Assembly: GCF_003344345.1 (NCBI RefSeq)
Contig: NZ_QPIP01000030.1
Span: 1 to 16,056, forward strand
Source: Wolbachia endosymbiont of Cylisticus convexus
Lineage (GTDB): Bacteria; Pseudomonadota; Alphaproteobacteria; Rickettsiales; Anaplasmataceae
Length of the DNA stretch: 16,056 bases
Direction of reading: 5' to 3'
The position numbers and the translations under genes are program-made. Below are positions 14,965 through 16,056 of this stretch, one piece after another (the first letter of the stretch is position 1; each line of letters begins with the position of its first letter). The notes under the pieces are model-generated. The model had not been told where the DNA came from, did no database searches, and saw only the letters and a list, made by a program, of their open reading frames with translations.

Positions 14965-15464
14965 ATGTTATCAGATTTTTTAACTGATTTTAATAACGCA
15001 AAACTGCAGGGCAGTTTAATACCGAAAGGTACAACAGTCAAGGTAAAAATGGCAATAAAGCCTGGAGGTTATGAAAATTGGTTCACTAAAAGCTACACTA
15101 CTGGCAGCATCTATTTAAACGCTGAATTTACTGTCACTGAAGGTCTATATGCAAAACGTAAGATTTTTCAAGTAATTGCATTAAAAGTGGCAAAGCAAGC
15201 GTTGAAGGAGAAGATGTTTGGGCAGAAGCTGGACGTTCTATGCTTAGAAGTATTTTAGAGTCAGCACGGAACATTCATTCAAATGACACTTCAGAAAAAG
15301 CAGTTATTGCTAGAAAGATCAACTCTATAGCTGATTTTAACGGGTTAGAATTTACTGCAAAAGTTGGTATTGAAGCTGATCGATATGGAGAAAAAAACAA
15401 GATTACTACAATTATTACTCCAGAACAAAATAAAAATGTTCAAAATGATTGGGTCCCGTTTTGA
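14965..15464 (+). pseudogene. SSB-like phage protein, broken by a 1-nt frameshift
   Basis: Two overlapping frames (14965-15258 and a part ending at 15464) join into one protein of about 166 residues if one A is added to the AAAA run at 15183-15186. Before the break: LIPKGTTVKVKMAIKPGGY, TTGSIYLNAEFTVTEG and YAKRKIFQVIALK, which looks like a beta-barrel core. After it: SGKASVEGEDVWAEAGRSM and LRSILESARNIHSND, ending NVQNDWVPF. An acidic tail ending in PF recalls the DDDIPF tip of bacterial SSB, which docks replication proteins. This and its place after a Sak4-like gene suggest a single-strand DNA-binding partner. As written, the frame-1 product ends after 97 residues with an aberrant tail. A perfect AGGAGG ribosome site is kept. 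A sequencing error in the A-run is an alternative. Confidence 0.7.
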
Positions 15465-15601
15465 GGTACGACGAAGAAAAGTTATGGACTGCTGTCATTG
15501 AGAGGGCTATGAAAGATGCAGTAGGAAAAAACGTAAAGCTGAAAGAAGAAGCGATAAAATGGTTAAATTCTGAATCTTTTGAAACTGTTTGTGAGCTTTG
15601 A
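15461..15601 (+). CDS. Small phage protein of unknown function, apparently truncated
   Basis: A 46-codon frame from a TTG at 15461, overlapping the previous stop as TTGA: RYDEEKLWTAVIERAMKDA, then AIKWLNSESFETVCEL, then TGA. The LWxAVIxRAxxDA ... WLxS..F..VCEL pattern is familiar from a small phage protein family that normally continues with A-G-x-x-P-x-x-V. Here a TGA comes right after VCEL, and the frame stays open for 21 more codons (FSICQKALFRYSRKK..) to a TAA at 15665, so the C-terminus looks lost through a point mutation or small indel. The start codon is uncertain because there is no ribosome site; coupling to the SSB-like gene is likely. Function unknown. Confidence 0.5.
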   Translation: MRYDEEKLWTAVIERAMKDAVGKNVKLKEEAIKWLNSESFETVCEL

Positions 15602-15721
15602 TTTTCAATATGTCAAAAAGCATTGTTTCGATATTCTCGAAAGAAAAAAGTAGTTCTGGTTTTTTAAGATAAAAGAATGTTTAAGCATAGAAATGCACTT
15701 CAAAAAAAATTTTCATTTTTT

Positions 15722-15760
15722 CCGGAAAAACATGTGAGAAATCCGGTATATATATATAGT
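15722..15760 (+). promoter_or_regulatory. Shared CCGG-type promoter/operator, copy 3 (gene at 15774)
   Basis: CCGGAAAAA (15722), five variable bases, GAGAAATCCGG (ending 15746), a TA run and TATAGT at 15755-15760, followed by AAGAGGGGCAAAC and the ATG at 15774. The CCGG blocks start 21 bp apart, as in the other two copies. An A8 run precedes it, also present before copy 2. The predicted leader is very short, about 10 bases, and consists mostly of the ribosome site. Confidence 0.65.
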
Positions 15761-15773
15761 AAGAGGGGCAAAC

Positions 15774-16056
15774 ATGTCAATACTCACACAATCAGGTCGA
15801 GCAGCAATAGCAGCTAGCATAAAAAAGCAATCTATCCATCTTGCTTGGGGAACAGGTGATTCAAGTTGGGAAAGTAGCCATAAAGTAGAAAAAACTTTCG
15901 TTAAGGGTGAAATAATGCTTGATCACTACCATGTTAAAGATGCTAGAGTTTTTCAAGGGCAAACAATTTATCAGCCAAGTATTGATTATATAGTTGAGAG
16001 TAGTACTGGTGTTATTCAGCGCACAGAAAACAGCTCTATTGTAGAGAATAGTACAG
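15774..16056 (+). CDS. Phage protein of unknown function, 5' part (runs off window)
   Basis: The first 94 codons are present: SILTQSGRAAIAASIKKQSI, HLAWGTGDSSWESSHKVEK and VKGEIMLDHYHVKDARVFQG. The TQSGRAAIAASI start and the HLAWGTGDxxW motif recall uncharacterised phage proteins that lie with tail or virion genes, so a structural role is possible but not shown. Ribosome site GAGGGG sits 5-6 bp before the ATG. It opens a new rightward unit with its own CCGG promoter, separate from the replication operon. Confidence 0.75.
   Translation, partial: MSILTQSGRAAIAASIKKQSIHLAWGTGDSSWESSHKVEKTFVKGEIMLDHYHVKDARVFQGQTIYQPSIDYIVESSTGVIQRTENSSIVENST

Noticed and set aside
15180..15190. Programmed -1 frameshifting at TTA AAA G in the SSB-like gene
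   Set aside because: The site is not an X-XXY-YYZ heptamer, re-pairing in the P-site would be poor, and no stimulatory structure is obvious. A plain deletion in the A-run is simpler.
15626..15642. TTTCG/CGAAA hairpin after the replication operon as an intrinsic terminator
   Set aside because: Only a 5-bp AT-rich stem with a 7-base loop and no immediate T-run; too weak to call.
15677..15817. Frame starting at the ATG at 15677 and running through promoter copy 3
   Set aside because: It reads through the conserved promoter and out of frame into the gene at 15774; the 10444 frame shows no similarity to it, so conservation is at DNA level.

Overview
The window looks like part of a temperate bacteriophage genome integrated in, or associated with, a Wolbachia-type alphaproteobacterium: a WO-like prophage. 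This rests on the AT-rich composition and on a familiar gene set: lambda-like packaging genes, a ParB/methylase fusion, an ankyrin-repeat protein inside the packaging module, a GH25 lysozyme, and a replication operon with a RepA-like helicase and a small sigma factor. The assignment comes from recognising the proteins, not from a database search.

Layout. (1) Positions 1-7419 form one leftward operon: RuvC-like nuclease, ParB-domain DNA adenine methylase, small terminase, ankyrin protein with two C-terminal membrane segments, large terminase (GpA family), gpW head-tail joining protein, GH25 lysozyme, and portal protein (cut by the window edge). The order is the lambda Nu1-A-W-B order with two insertions: the ankyrin gene between the terminase subunits, and the lysozyme between gpW and the portal. 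(2) Position 7661-8686 is a rightward RhuM-family accessory gene. (3) Position 8687-10671 is about 2 kb of AT-rich DNA with no convincing intact gene. It has one gene-like remnant on the minus strand and, near its right end, inverted repeats, short direct repeats and promoter-like elements. (4) Positions 10672-15601 form a rightward replication/recombination operon: Toprim primase/AAA_25 helicase, small sigma factor, Sak4-like RecA-fold ATPase, a second stand-alone copy of the helicase ATPase domain, an SSB-like protein broken by a 1-nt frameshift, and a small phage protein that appears C-terminally truncated. (5) From 15774 a further rightward gene of unknown, perhaps virion-related, function runs off the window.

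The most interesting structure is a shared promoter-like element in front of all three multi-gene or outer transcription units (7476-7514 on minus; 10497-10533 and 15722-15760 on plus). Each has two CCGG blocks starting exactly 21 bp apart, a conserved AAAAA / AGAAAT core, and a TATAAT/TATAGT box 6 or 8 bp downstream, with no recognisable -35. A fourth, partial copy (10424-10446) keeps only the TATATATAGTAAGG part. Because the replication operon encodes its own sigma factor, these sites may form a phage regulon read by that sigma factor or by an unseen activator or repressor. That link is inference.

Working together, the leftward operon would package DNA into heads and build the portal vertex, while the rightward operon would prime, unwind, anneal and coat phage DNA. 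The broken SSB-like gene and the shortened gene after it suggest that this copy may be partly decayed.
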